A stretch of DNA of 43,739 nt, taken from contig REDV01000107.1 of NCBI GenBank assembly GCA_007695365.1, positions 1 to 43,739 of the forward strand, written 5' to 3'. Shown in pieces: positions 23,879 through 36,527 of this stretch. Position numbers and translations under genes: made by a program. Below the pieces are notes generated by a model. It was not told the DNA's origin, searched no databases, and was given only the letters and a program-made list of their open reading frames with translations. This DNA is from Cryomorphaceae bacterium (GTDB taxonomy: Bacteria; Bacteroidota; Bacteroidia; Flavobacteriales_D; SKUL01). Position 1 is the stretch's first letter. Each line of letters starts with the position of its first letter.

Positions 23879-24817
23879 ATGACCAAAATACTGGTAACCG
23901 GTGGAGCAGGATTCATCGCCAGCGAACTGGCAGCAAAACTGGCTCAAAACCCAAACAACCACGTTGTAGTGGTAGACAATTTCATGACCGGAAGCGAAGC
24001 CAAGATTCCGGAAAACGATCTTGGAAACATCCATTTTATTAAGTGTGACGTGAATTCGTTTCAGGATATTTCCGGAGTTTTTTACGCCTACAAGTTTGAT
24101 TATGTTTTTCACTACGCTGCGCTGGTTGGTGTGCAGCGCACGCTCAATCACCCCGTAGCCGTGCTCGATGACATCGATGGGATACGAAACATTCTTCGAC
24201 TCTCCAAAAACACCGGGGTACAAAGGGTATATTACTCTTCATCAAGCGAAGTGTACGGAGAGCCGGTAGAAATTCCCCAAAATGAAATGACCACACCTCT
24301 CAACTCCCGATTGCCCTATGCAATCGTAAAGAACCTGGGTGAGGCATTTTTGCGCTCATACCATCAGGAATACGGGTTGAGCTACACCATTTTCCGATTT
24401 TTCAATACATACGGAATCAAGCAAAGCAAGGACTTTGTGATCTCCAAGTTCATTAAAGCCGCCCTTTCCAACGAGGATATTACCATCTACGGTGACGGTA
24501 GCCAACGCCGTACGTTCTGTTATATTGACGACAATGTAGATGCCAGTCTCGAAGCATTTTACAATGAAAAATTTGTAAACGATGTGGTAAATATTGGTTC
24601 CGACAATGAAATTTCAATTTACGATCTTGCAAAGCTGGTGCTTGACATCACAGGCTCGGGCTCGCAGATTGTACATGAACCCCCTTTGAAAGAAGGTGAT
24701 ATGCAACGACGAATGCCCGACATTACCAAAATGAAAGAGTTGTTGGGCCGTGATTTATTGCCCCTGGATGAGGGTATCAAACGGGTGATTGCCAATACAG
24801 AATACATTCTCGTCTGA
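23879..24817 (+). CDS. NAD-dependent sugar-nucleotide epimerase/dehydratase
   Basis: A 312-residue extended short-chain dehydrogenase. The NAD-binding loop is TGGAGFIAS (7-15), in which the third Gly of the usual GxxGxxG is Ala. The catalytic Tyr147 and Lys151 lie in YAIVK; Ser residues at 120-123 (YYSSSSEVYGEP) complete the triad. FRFFNTYG and the GDGSQRRTFCYIDD segment are typical of UDP-sugar enzymes such as UDP-glucose 4-epimerase or UDP-glucuronate decarboxylase. It would supply an activated sugar for the surrounding glycosyltransferases; the exact reaction is not determined. Its TGA overlaps the ATG of the next gene (TGATG). Confidence 0.9.
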   Translation: MTKILVTGGAGFIASELAAKLAQNPNNHVVVVDNFMTGSEAKIPENDLGNIHFIKCDVNSFQDISGVFYAYKFDYVFHYAALVGVQRTLNHPVAVLDDIDGIRNILRLSKNTGVQRVYYSSSSEVYGEPVEIPQNEMTTPLNSRLPYAIVKNLGEAFLRSYHQEYGLSYTIFRFFNTYGIKQSKDFVISKFIKAALSNEDITIYGDGSQRRTFCYIDDNVDASLEAFYNEKFVNDVVNIGSDNEISIYDLAKLVLDITGSGSQIVHEPPLKEGDMQRRMPDITKMKELLGRDLLPLDEGIKRVIANTEYILV

Positions 24818-26688
24818 TGTGTGGCATCAGCGGTATTTTTGGGCTGGAGCGTATCGATGATCCCACCCGGGTTATTCGGCTTATGAACAACCGAATGGAA
24901 CACCGCGGACCTGATGCCGATGGTGTTTTTGTGAGCGATCAGGTAGCCCTTGGTCATCGCAGGCTGGCCATTATTGACCTAAACGAGAGTGCAAATCAAC
25001 CCATGACCTCCCACAACGGGCGCTATACGTTGGTGTTCAACGGAGAAGTTTATAATTACCGGGAGCTCAGATCTGAACTGCAGTATCCTTTTCAAACAGA
25101 ATCAGATACGGAAGTGATTATTGCAGCGTGGAACCAGTGGGGGCCTGCAGCCCTCCAGCGCTTTAACGGAATGTTCGCCTTTGCGCTCTGGGATGAGGAG
25201 CAAAAAGAACTGTTTTTGGTGCGTGATAGGTTGGGAATTAAACCGCTGTACTATGCTGAAAAAGATCATTCGGTATTGTTTGCCTCTGAGCTTCGAGCAC
25301 TGTTGGCCTCCGGTTTGGTCCAGAAAAAGTTGTGCAAAACGGCCCTGGCTGATTACATGCGCTATCAAACCGTACACGCGCCCGATACATTGGTGGAAGG
25401 AGTAAATATGTTAATGCCTGGCCACTATTTGAAAATCGCTGATACCGAAACAACCACAACCAAGTATTGGTCTATTTCGGAATGTGTTCAACGCACTTCT
25501 CTGAGTGATGCGGATAATAAAAGTCAAACACGGTCATTGCTGAGTCAGGCCGTATCCCGCAGGCTGGTTGCTGATGTGCCGTTCGGCGCATTTCTTTCAG
25601 GGGGTATTGATTCCAGTTTGATTGTGGCGCTCATGTCTCAACATCAAAAGGAACCGGTTAAAACCTTTACCATTTCGTTTGATGAATCGGAATTCAGCGA
25701 AGCCGCATATGCCAGAATGGTTGCCGAAAAGTATGGCACTCAGCATACCGAAATTATCCTTCAACCCTCAACATTTCTCAAAGATCTGCCGGCCGCTTTG
25801 GCCGCTATGGATAACCCAACCGGCGATGGCCCAAACACCTTTGTGGTATCGCGTGCCACCCGCGAGGCAGGAGTAACCATGGCCTTATCGGGCACTGGAG
25901 GTGATGAGCTTTTTGCAGGATACGAAGTCTTTAAGCGTATGGAAGCCCTGAGACAGCGACGATGGCTGCTTAGCTTTCCAAAGTGGTTCCGAAACCTGGG
26001 TGGTAATATGATCCAGATTCGCAAACGCGGATTGGCATCGTGGAAAATGGCAGCGGTATTGAGCGCCGATTACTTTGACCTGGAATACCTCTATTGGGTG
26101 AGTAGATTGATGCTGACCGACAAACGGATAAAGGATGTTGCTCATTTTCCAGAACTTCCGGCTAACAAAGTATTCGGAGCAGTTGCAGCTGAGGTGGGGT
26201 ACGGCACTCCGGGGTTTAAACTTCCGTTCTTAAGTCAGGTGAGCATTGCTGAAACCATAACCTACCTGCAAAACGTGCTTCTGCGCGATACTGATCAAAT
26301 GAGCATGGCCCACGCGCTTGAGGTAAGGGTGCCGTTTCTAGATCATGACCTTGTTGAATTTGTGCTTGGTGTACCTGATAGGCTCAAGTACCCGCATTCG
26401 CCCAAAAAATTTCTAACAGATTGTTTCAGCGACTTGCTGATGCCTGAAATTGTGAACAGACCCAAAATGGGGTTTACCTTTCCCTGGCAGGATTGGCTGC
26501 GCAATGACCTTCGCGATTTTGCAGGCGATTCACTCAGCGACCTGGGTAAATCTTCGCACTTTAACCCGGTTGGGCTTCAAAACCTCTGGTCTGATTTTGA
26601 AAAGTCGCAATATGGCATCAATTGGTCTCGCATTATGTACATCGTGACGCTGCAACAATGGCTGGCCCAAAATGAAATCAATGACTGA
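24817..26688 (+). CDS. asnB: Glutamine-dependent asparagine synthetase-like amidotransferase
   Basis: A 623-residue protein with both AsnB domains. The glutaminase domain has the N-terminal nucleophile Cys2 (MCGISGIFG), the RGPDADG loop (30-36) and the NGEVYNY motif (75-81). The synthetase domain has the ATP-pyrophosphatase loop SGGIDSS (261-267) and later EVRVPFLDHDLVEFV. It hydrolyses Gln and transfers ammonia to an AMP-activated carboxylate. In a polysaccharide cluster the acceptor may be a uronic acid or other sugar acid rather than Asp, as proposed for some O-antigen clusters; here that is inference from location only. It is tightly coupled at both ends: TGATG with the epimerase and an 8-base overlap with the next glycosyltransferase. 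Confidence 0.9.
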   Translation: MCGISGIFGLERIDDPTRVIRLMNNRMEHRGPDADGVFVSDQVALGHRRLAIIDLNESANQPMTSHNGRYTLVFNGEVYNYRELRSELQYPFQTESDTEVIIAAWNQWGPAALQRFNGMFAFALWDEEQKELFLVRDRLGIKPLYYAEKDHSVLFASELRALLASGLVQKKLCKTALADYMRYQTVHAPDTLVEGVNMLMPGHYLKIADTETTTTKYWSISECVQRTSLSDADNKSQTRSLLSQAVSRRLVADVPFGAFLSGGIDSSLIVALMSQHQKEPVKTFTISFDESEFSEAAYARMVAEKYGTQHTEIILQPSTFLKDLPAALAAMDNPTGDGPNTFVVSRATREAGVTMALSGTGGDELFAGYEVFKRMEALRQRRWLLSFPKWFRNLGGNMIQIRKRGLASWKMAAVLSADYFDLEYLYWVSRLMLTDKRIKDVAHFPELPANKVFGAVAAEVGYGTPGFKLPFLSQVSIAETITYLQNVLLRDTDQMSMAHALEVRVPFLDHDLVEFVLGVPDRLKYPHSPKKFLTDCFSDLLMPEIVNRPKMGFTFPWQDWLRNDLRDFAGDSLSDLGKSSHFNPVGLQNLWSDFEKSQYGINWSRIMYIVTLQQWLAQNEIND

Positions 26689-27841
26689 TAAAGTTTTGGT
26701 TTTTATTGATTGGTATTTGCCTGGTTTTCGGGCTGGAGGACCAACCAGGTCGTGTGCCAACATGGTTGCAGCCCTGGGCGGTGAGTTCAGCTTTTACATC
26801 GTAACACGCAATACTGATTATTGCGAGTCAGAGCCATATCCTGATATTCCCGAAAATCAATGGATAGTCCTTCCTTCCGGTGAGCGTGTTTGGTATTTAC
26901 CGGAAGGGGGTATTTCCTTACGCACCGTGAGGCAAATCATGGAATCAGAAAATTGGAGCACCATATATGTCAACGGGCTATATTCACGATTTTTTTCGGT
27001 CTATCCACTGTTAATCAGGAAAATGACGGGAAAGCTTAACGTACCCGTAATAGTTGCAGCCCGCGGTATGTTGGCGGCTTCCGCCATCGGAGTCAAGAAA
27101 ACCAAAAAGCGCATTTTTTTGAAGACGGCTAAGCTCTTCGGTCTGTACAAGGGTGTTTTTTTTCAAGCAACGCATCAAGGAGAGGAGAATGAAATTCACA
27201 AAGAAATAGGACCGAACAACAAAGTTTTTGTGGCTCCCAATATCGCACAACGCGAGCTGCTAAGCGATGAGCCGCCGGAAAAGCGCCAAGGTTCGCTCCG
27301 ATTAATCAGCATAGCCCGTATTGCACCCGAGAAGAACCTGCTTTTTTTATTGGAGGCGCTGAGTAATGTGCGTGCAAATGTTCAACTTTCAGTGTATGGC
27401 TCAATTTACGATGAGAATTACTGGAAGAGCTGCCTTCGGGTCATCAACGCATTTCCGGATAATGTTCGGGTTGAAGTGCATGGTGTTATTGAACCATCGC
27501 AAATACCGGTAGCCCTGGGAAAACATCACATGCTGGTTTTGCCTTCAAGGGGTGAGAATTTTGGTCATGTAATTGCCGAATCTATGCTCGCCGGCAGACC
27601 TGTGTTGGTATCTGACCAAACGCCCTGGAAAGGGCTGGAGAAATCCCATTCAGGAAAAGACATTCCTCTGCGAATGGACAATTGGCGTAAAGCGATAGAT
27701 TATTTTGCGGGTTTAGACAATGACGGATTCAAAGTCTGGCTTCGGGGCGCTGCCCAGCGGGGACAAGAGGTGAGCAAAGACCCTGGTCCCGTCGATCGGC
27801 ACCGGGAAATGTTCAGAGCTGTAATTTCGTTCCATGAATGA
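26681..27841 (+). CDS. GT4-family glycosyltransferase
   Basis: The protein is 386 residues from the ATG at 26681; an in-frame ATG at 26672 is also possible. It has the GT-B layout: an N-terminal acceptor domain (VFIDWYLPGFRAGGPTRSCANMVAAL, with the Gly-rich loop), and a C-terminal donor domain with LRLISIARIAPEKNLLFLLEAL and the E-x7-E motif ENFGHVIAES (around residue 293). It belongs to the same translationally coupled run as the amidotransferase and the GT2, so it probably acts on the same glycan. Sugar specificity is unknown. Confidence 0.9.
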   Translation: MTDKVLVFIDWYLPGFRAGGPTRSCANMVAALGGEFSFYIVTRNTDYCESEPYPDIPENQWIVLPSGERVWYLPEGGISLRTVRQIMESENWSTIYVNGLYSRFFSVYPLLIRKMTGKLNVPVIVAARGMLAASAIGVKKTKKRIFLKTAKLFGLYKGVFFQATHQGEENEIHKEIGPNNKVFVAPNIAQRELLSDEPPEKRQGSLRLISIARIAPEKNLLFLLEALSNVRANVQLSVYGSIYDENYWKSCLRVINAFPDNVRVEVHGVIEPSQIPVALGKHHMLVLPSRGENFGHVIAESMLAGRPVLVSDQTPWKGLEKSHSGKDIPLRMDNWRKAIDYFAGLDNDGFKVWLRGAAQRGQEVSKDPGPVDRHREMFRAVISFHE

Positions 27842-27857
27842 CCCCAGAGGTGAGCCC

Positions 27858-28610
27858 ATGAAAATTTCCGTTATTACTGTATGCTTTAACAGCGTTGATA
27901 CCATCGAGGATTGTGTTCAGTCTGTGCTTGGCCAGGATTATTCGGATGTGGAGTACGTAGTGATTGATGGAGCCTCTACCGATGGTACATTGGAATTACT
28001 GAACAACTACAGGAATCAGATTTCGACCCTGATTTCAGAGCCCGATCAAGGGATTTATGATGCCATGAATAAGGGGTTGACTCATTGTAAAGGAGACGTG
28101 ATAGCCATTCTCAACTCCGATGACCTGTACCGGGATAATTCTGTGCTCTCGCGAGTGGTACAGTACCTCACAGAAAAGCAAGTGGCTGCCTGCTATGGCG
28201 ATTTGGAGTACGTTGACCGCAGTAATACCAACAAGGTTGTTAGGTTCTGGAGGGCAGGACAATACCATCGCAAAAAGTTTCTGCATGGATGGATGCCGCC
28301 GCATCCCGCGTTTTTTTTGAAGCGCTCATGCTATCAGGAGCACGGTTTTTTTGATTTGCGATTCACTACCTCAGCAGATTATGAGTTGATGCTCAGAATG
28401 CTCTACAAACATGAACTTACCTGCGCGTACATTCCTGAGGTACTGGTACGCATGAGGGTAGGAGGGCAGAGTAACCTTTCACTTGCCAACAGACTTAAGG
28501 CTAATCGAGAGGATAGATTTGCGTGGCAAGTGAATGGATTGACTCCCCGAATTTACACCACCATCCTTAAGCCACTTTCCAAAATAGGGCAGTTCCTGAA
28601 GCGAAGCTAG
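27858..28610 (+). CDS. GT2-family glycosyltransferase
   Basis: The protein is 250 residues from the ATG at 27858, where the GT-A fold begins directly with MKISVITVCFNS. An in-frame ATG at 27834 overlapping the upstream gene end would add eight residues. The GT2 signature is clear: VIDGASTDGT, EPDQGIYDAMNKG, and the donor/metal-binding Asp pair D88-D89 in ILNSDD. HPAFFLKRSCY and FTTSADYELMLRM further match WcaA-like enzymes. It lacks membrane segments and would act on the cytoplasmic face. It is the last gene of the polysaccharide run and is followed by a hairpin. Confidence 0.92.
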   Translation: MKISVITVCFNSVDTIEDCVQSVLGQDYSDVEYVVIDGASTDGTLELLNNYRNQISTLISEPDQGIYDAMNKGLTHCKGDVIAILNSDDLYRDNSVLSRVVQYLTEKQVAACYGDLEYVDRSNTNKVVRFWRAGQYHRKKFLHGWMPPHPAFFLKRSCYQEHGFFDLRFTTSADYELMLRMLYKHELTCAYIPEVLVRMRVGGQSNLSLANRLKANREDRFAWQVNGLTPRIYTTILKPLSKIGQFLKRS

Positions 28611-28616
28611 AAAATC

Positions 28617-28645
28617 AAAAAAGCCCCTGCACAGGCAGAGGCTTC
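28617..28645 (-). terminator. Terminator between convergent GT2 and DUF6089 genes
   Basis: AGCCCCTGC (28622-28630) pairs with GCAGAGGCT, one internal mismatch, around a short loop. Six A residues at 28617-28622 form a U-run on the minus strand, so it mainly serves the DUF6089-like gene; it may also work as a stem-loop for the plus-strand run. Confidence 0.7.
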
Positions 28646-28669
28646 ATTAAAATTTCGTTTCGGATTGAT

Positions 28670-29650
28670 TTAGAACTTCGCCCTTGTTTTTCGACCTACA
28701 GCACGTTTCTTTTTGATGAAAGAGCTTTGACGGCGGGAGAAATTACTCTTACCCTTAATCAGGTATCCGTATGAAAACTGTGTAAAAAGGTAGCTATCGT
28801 TGTTACTCGCATCACCTCTTTTCTGAGGATTTTCAGGATTGTGAATGTTTTCACCGGCACCGTTCAGTTCAAAGCTTCCGTAGTTTACAGTACCGGGTAA
28901 CCCCGCTTGTTGCGCCTGGGCATTTACAAAATCGATATGTTCAGGAGTGGTTCGGTTCGAAAACTGCTGGGCGAGTTCATCCATCTCGTGCCAATTGCCG
29001 TAAGTTCCGGAGATGTCATCAAGGTAATCAGTGAAAGTAGTTCTCCAACCAAACTCCCATCCAAAGCGGTGCTTTTTCTTGTGGGTGAAGTAAAGACCAA
29101 TACCTTTTGGAATAACGAAGGCAAAAGGACTGTAGGCCACATCTTCCGTTTTCAGGGGGCGCAAATCGTGCCAGGTATTTGTTTCCGCGTCGCGCGCCTG
29201 AGGATTGTGATAGATACCACCAACACCTGCAAAAGCGTAAAGACGGAAATCAGGGTTGTAGTAACCACGACCGCCCACGTCATTATCCTGAAAAATAGTG
29301 ATTTCTGCACGGGCTGAAAGCTCAAGAATAAGATTGCGAAAACTAAGGTTTCGGGCTGCACGTGCGGCATTCAATGAAAGGTGATCTTCACCGCGAATTC
29401 TTGCTGCATTGAACTCAGCCTGAATAGACAAGAGCCTGCTTACCTTGTATCTACTGTATGCGCCGAGCGCCCAGTTGGTCTGCTCGAAACGCATATCCAC
29501 AGGACCGTCTCTACGGGGGCCTGAGTAACCGCCAATATCACCGAGGTAGTTTGCTACTCCTGCTTTTGCTCCAAACTCCCAGCGATACTGACCGTGTGCC
29601 AAGTCTGAAAAGAGAAGAAGAGTAAATAGAAAAAGTAAATTTCTCAACAT
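28670..29650 (-). CDS. DUF6089-type outer-membrane protein
   Basis: The protein is 326 residues from the ATG at 29650; four extra residues are possible from 29662. A signal peptide ends SDLAHGQ, followed by a beta-barrel-like region beginning YRWEFGAKAGVANYLGDIGG, the opening typical of Bacteroidota DUF6089/OmpA-barrel-like proteins. Later strands include YRLYAFAGVGG-like repeats and RFGWEFGWRTTFTDYLDDISG. The C-terminus is strongly basic (RRQSSFIKKKRAVGRKTRAKF), unusual after a barrel and perhaps a periplasmic tail. Some relatives are described as envelope or gliding-associated; no function is assigned here. Confidence 0.8.
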   Translation of the reverse strand: MLRNLLFLFTLLLFSDLAHGQYRWEFGAKAGVANYLGDIGGYSGPRRDGPVDMRFEQTNWALGAYSRYKVSRLLSIQAEFNAARIRGEDHLSLNAARAARNLSFRNLILELSARAEITIFQDNDVGGRGYYNPDFRLYAFAGVGGIYHNPQARDAETNTWHDLRPLKTEDVAYSPFAFVIPKGIGLYFTHKKKHRFGWEFGWRTTFTDYLDDISGTYGNWHEMDELAQQFSNRTTPEHIDFVNAQAQQAGLPGTVNYGSFELNGAGENIHNPENPQKRGDASNNDSYLFTQFSYGYLIKGKSNFSRRQSSFIKKKRAVGRKTRAKF

Positions 29651-29709
29651 AGCGCTATACAACTCTTGTGGTTAATGGTACGAAAGGTTCCGTTTCGGGT
29701 TACAATCAG

Positions 29710-29738
29710 CAAATATAGGACTTCTCCGGAACCTGCAA
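29710..29738 (-). promoter_or_regulatory. Promoter of the DUF6089-type gene
   Basis: On the minus strand TATATTTG (29710-29717) fits TAnnTTTG, with TTG at 29736-29738 and an 18-base spacer. It lies 60 bases before the start. The 184-base gap 29651-29834 otherwise holds only the upstream region of the flavoenzyme gene, with a near-consensus TAACTTCG 18 bases before its ATG. Confidence 0.5.
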
Positions 29739-29834
29739 GAATTTTTGGTTGAGGTTTTCAACGGCTTCATGTGTACTGATCACAAAGGTTTGTGGGTTGA
29801 ATTTTCTTTAACTTCGCGCACCATAGTTAAGCCA

Positions 29835-30794
29835 ATGGAAAAGAATCGTATTACATCACTTTTTGGTATTCGTTATCCGCTCATTCAGGCGGGTATGATT
29901 TGGTGCTCGGGTTGGGAACTGGCCAGTGCAGTAAGCAATGCGGGAGGCCTGGGAATCATCGGATCGGGTTCCATGTACCCGGATGTGCTTAAAACGCATG
30001 TCAAGAAGTGCAAGGCTGCTACCAATAAGCCCTTCGCTGTGAATATTCCGTTGCTATATCCTAACATCGAGGATCATATTCAAACCATCATTGAGGAAAG
30101 GGTACCGGTGGTGTTTTCTTCTGCGGGAAACCCTTCAACCTGGACATCCATCCTTAAAGCTGAGGGCATAAAAGTGGTGCACGTGGTATCGAGCGTAAAG
30201 TTTGCCCTAAAGGCCGAGGCCTGTGGTGTAGATGCCGTGGTGGCCGAAGGTTTTGAAGCCGGTGGTCACAATGGCCGTGAAGAAACAACCACCCTCTGCC
30301 TCATTCCCATGGTAAGAGAAGCCATTTCATGTCCGCTTATAGCCGCTGGTGGAATCGCAACGGGAAGAGCGATGTTGGCTGCCATGATACTGGGAGCAGA
30401 TGGCGTACAGATAGGTACTCGATTTGTTGCCAGCGAAGAGTCGTCGGCACATATGGCTTTTAAGAATCAGGTGGCTGAACTCGAAGAGGGTGGAACTCAG
30501 CTTACCCTTAAAGAGCTAACGCCTGTTAGAATGATCAAAAACCCGTTTTTCCAACAAATTCAGTCTGCATACGCTCAATGTGCAAGCAAAGAAGAACTTG
30601 CAAAATTACTGGGAAGAGGCAGAGCCAAAAAAGGCATGTTTGAAGGTAATCTCGAGGAAGGTGAGCTCGAAATCGGTCAGATTTCCGGCCTGGTGCGCGA
30701 GATTCTCCCGGCAAATACAATCGTTAATCAGATCATTGAAGAGTATGTAAACGCAGCCAGGTCGGTAGGAATCGATCCTCGATTTAAGTTTTAA
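29835..30794 (+). CDS. Nitronate monooxygenase / FabK-like flavoprotein
   Basis: The protein is 319 residues from the ATG at 29835; the frame extends upstream to 29745 but without family similarity. It is an FMN-binding TIM barrel of the nitronate monooxygenase (2-nitropropane dioxygenase)/FabK family. Visible motifs are IRYPLIQAGMIWCSG near the start, SNAGGLGIIGSG (34-45), the EAGGHNG loop (141-147) with the probable catalytic His145, AAGGIATG (170-177) and GADGVQIGTRF (187-197) for phosphate binding. It either oxidises nitronates or acts as an enoyl-ACP reductase; the sequence by eye does not decide. It is a single gene followed by the T9SS cargo gene. Confidence 0.88.
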   Translation: MEKNRITSLFGIRYPLIQAGMIWCSGWELASAVSNAGGLGIIGSGSMYPDVLKTHVKKCKAATNKPFAVNIPLLYPNIEDHIQTIIEERVPVVFSSAGNPSTWTSILKAEGIKVVHVVSSVKFALKAEACGVDAVVAEGFEAGGHNGREETTTLCLIPMVREAISCPLIAAGGIATGRAMLAAMILGADGVQIGTRFVASEESSAHMAFKNQVAELEEGGTQLTLKELTPVRMIKNPFFQQIQSAYAQCASKEELAKLLGRGRAKKGMFEGNLEEGELEIGQISGLVREILPANTIVNQIIEEYVNAARSVGIDPRFKF

Positions 30795-30882
30795 CTCCGT
30801 TTTACTTGCAACTTCATCGGGGGTCATGCCGTCAACAAAATATATATCCAACTGGGACGTTTACATGCGGAGAGAGACATTA

Positions 30883-34519
<3,637 letters not shown>

Positions 34520-34556
34520 ACCAAAAATTTAAAGGAAAACCAAATTCGTTCAACTG

Positions 34557-36527
34557 ATGAAACGCAGAAATTTGATAAACAGAGTGAAAAGAATGGCGCT
34601 GTTGTTTTGTTTACTGGGGATGATGGGAGCCACCGTTGCCCAGATGGAAGACCCGGTAATCCTTATCATTGAAGAAAATACTGTTACAAAGTCTGAGTTT
34701 GAAAGCATTTTCCGCAAAAACAATCAGGATGCAGATGTAAGCGAAGACGCATTGCGGGAGTACATGCAGTTGTTCATTAACTTCAAGCTGAAAGTTATGG
34801 AGGCCCAGGAGCTTGGAATGGATACGGTCCAGAAATTTTTGCGTGAATTAGACGGTTACCGCACGCAGCTTGCGCGACCCTACCTGACGGACGAGAGCCA
34901 GAATGAATCGCTCCTGGAAGAAGCGTACCAGCGCAAAAAAGAGGAGATCAAAGCAAGCCACCTTCTCATTCAGGTGGCCCAGGATGCCAGTCCATCGGAT
35001 ACCCTCAAGGCGTGGAAAAAAATCACCGACCTTCGCAAAAAAGCAATGGCCGGCAGCGATTTTGCTGAACTTGCCCGTCAACACTCCGAAGACCCGTCTG
35101 CGAAAGACAACGGCGGAAATTTGGGCTACTTTTCCGCGCTTCAAATGGTCTACCCTTTTGAGAATGCAGCCTATAATACCCCCGTTGGAAGTATCTCCCA
35201 GCCCATCCGCACTCGTTTTGGCTACCACCTGGTGCAGGTAAATGATCGTCGGCCAGGCAGGGGAGAGATACGCGCTGCCCACATCATGATGCGGAGCTCA
35301 GATAGTGATTCTCCTGAAAAACAAAAACGCGCCGAAAGACAAATCAAAGAAGTGTACGAAGAGCTTATGGCAGGAGGCGATTTTGCTGATCTGGCGCTGA
35401 AGTACAGCGACGATGGCTCTACCTCCGGTAAAGGAGGCGAACTGCCGTGGTTTGGTGCTGGTAAAATGGTAGAAGAATTCGAAAATGCTGCCTTTGCGCT
35501 GTCTGAGAATGGAGAGATCAGTGAGCCGGTCAAAAGCCGGTTTGGTTGGCACATCATCAAGCGCCTGGATTACAAGCCGCTTCCGTCGAAAGAAGAAATG
35601 CGCAATGACCTTAAAACCCGAATTTCTAAGGATTCACGTTCGGAAATCACCCGAAAGGCTTTTGTGAACAAGCTTAAAAAGGAGTATAACTTCAAGGAGT
35701 TTCCCCGTCAATTGAAGCCGGTAATCAGCGTGCTTGATACCAATATTTACTATGGAAGCTGGGACCCGTCGAAAGGAGCCAAGCTTAATGCCGTGCTTTT
35801 TGAACTGGACGGAAAGAAATACACCCAACAGGATTTTATCAAATACCTTGCTGAGAAGCAAACGCGGCGAAGAAGTTCAGCGACCTCGCTGGAGGCTTTT
35901 GGCAATGATATGTATGCTCAGTTTGTGGACGAAACCGTTTTCAATTACGAAGACAGCAAGCTCGAAGAGAAATATCCTGAATTCAGGGCATTGATGCGCG
36001 AATATCACGACGGAATCCTGTTGTTTGAGCTTACCGATTTAATGGTGTGGACGCGTGCAGTTCGCGATACCGCCGGACTGGAAGCATTTTACGAAGACAA
36101 CAAGGAGAGTTACAAATATGGTGAGCGTGCCGAAGGCGTTTTCTACATCTGCTCAGATGCAAGGGTAGCTGCCACGGCACAGAAAATGGCCCGGAAAGGA
36201 AAGAGTGATGAGGATATCCGCAAGAAACTGAATAAAATTTCGGATCTCAGTGTGCGTATGGAAGAGTTTAAAGCCGAGCGCGAAAGGCATGATTACCTCT
36301 CAAAAGTTGATTGGAAACCAGGTGTAAGCGACACCTTTGAATACAAGAACCAGGTGGGTTTTGTGCACATTCACCAAATTCATCCGCCTGAACCCAAGCC
36401 CCTTTCTGAGGTGCGCGGCCTCGTAACCGCCGCCTTTCAAAATCATCTGGAGCGGCAGTGGATTCAAGAACTCAGGGAAAAGTACTTCATCGAAATAAAG
36501 AATGATGTGCTGATGAGTATTCGCTGA
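34557..36527 (+). CDS. Periplasmic peptidyl-prolyl isomerase with two PpiC domains
   Basis: A 656-residue exported protein with a basic N-terminus, a hydrophobic signal (residues 13-29, ending ATVAQ) and a SurA-like N-terminal helical region. Two parvulin (PpiC) domains lie at about 131-229 and 238-337, each with the family pattern: ASHLLIQV / AAHIMMR, then FAELARQHSEDPSAKDNGGNLG / FADLALKYSDDGSTSGKGGEL, and FGYHLVQV / FGWHIIKR at the end. The C-terminal 320 residues are helical and Lys/Glu-rich, with no catalytic motif. Its TGA overlaps the ATG of the next gene, and two more foldase-related genes follow, so it probably helps outer-membrane proteins fold in the periplasm. Confidence 0.92.
   Translation: MKRRNLINRVKRMALLFCLLGMMGATVAQMEDPVILIIEENTVTKSEFESIFRKNNQDADVSEDALREYMQLFINFKLKVMEAQELGMDTVQKFLRELDGYRTQLARPYLTDESQNESLLEEAYQRKKEEIKASHLLIQVAQDASPSDTLKAWKKITDLRKKAMAGSDFAELARQHSEDPSAKDNGGNLGYFSALQMVYPFENAAYNTPVGSISQPIRTRFGYHLVQVNDRRPGRGEIRAAHIMMRSSDSDSPEKQKRAERQIKEVYEELMAGGDFADLALKYSDDGSTSGKGGELPWFGAGKMVEEFENAAFALSENGEISEPVKSRFGWHIIKRLDYKPLPSKEEMRNDLKTRISKDSRSEITRKAFVNKLKKEYNFKEFPRQLKPVISVLDTNIYYGSWDPSKGAKLNAVLFELDGKKYTQQDFIKYLAEKQTRRRSSATSLEAFGNDMYAQFVDETVFNYEDSKLEEKYPEFRALMREYHDGILLFELTDLMVWTRAVRDTAGLEAFYEDNKESYKYGERAEGVFYICSDARVAATAQKMARKGKSDEDIRKKLNKISDLSVRMEEFKAERERHDYLSKVDWKPGVSDTFEYKNQVGFVHIHQIHPPEPKPLSEVRGLVTAAFQNHLERQWIQELREKYFIEIKNDVLMSIR

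Noticed and set aside
30606-30851. 81-codon minus-strand frame
   Set aside because: Antisense to the end of the flavoprotein gene; no promoter or domain support.
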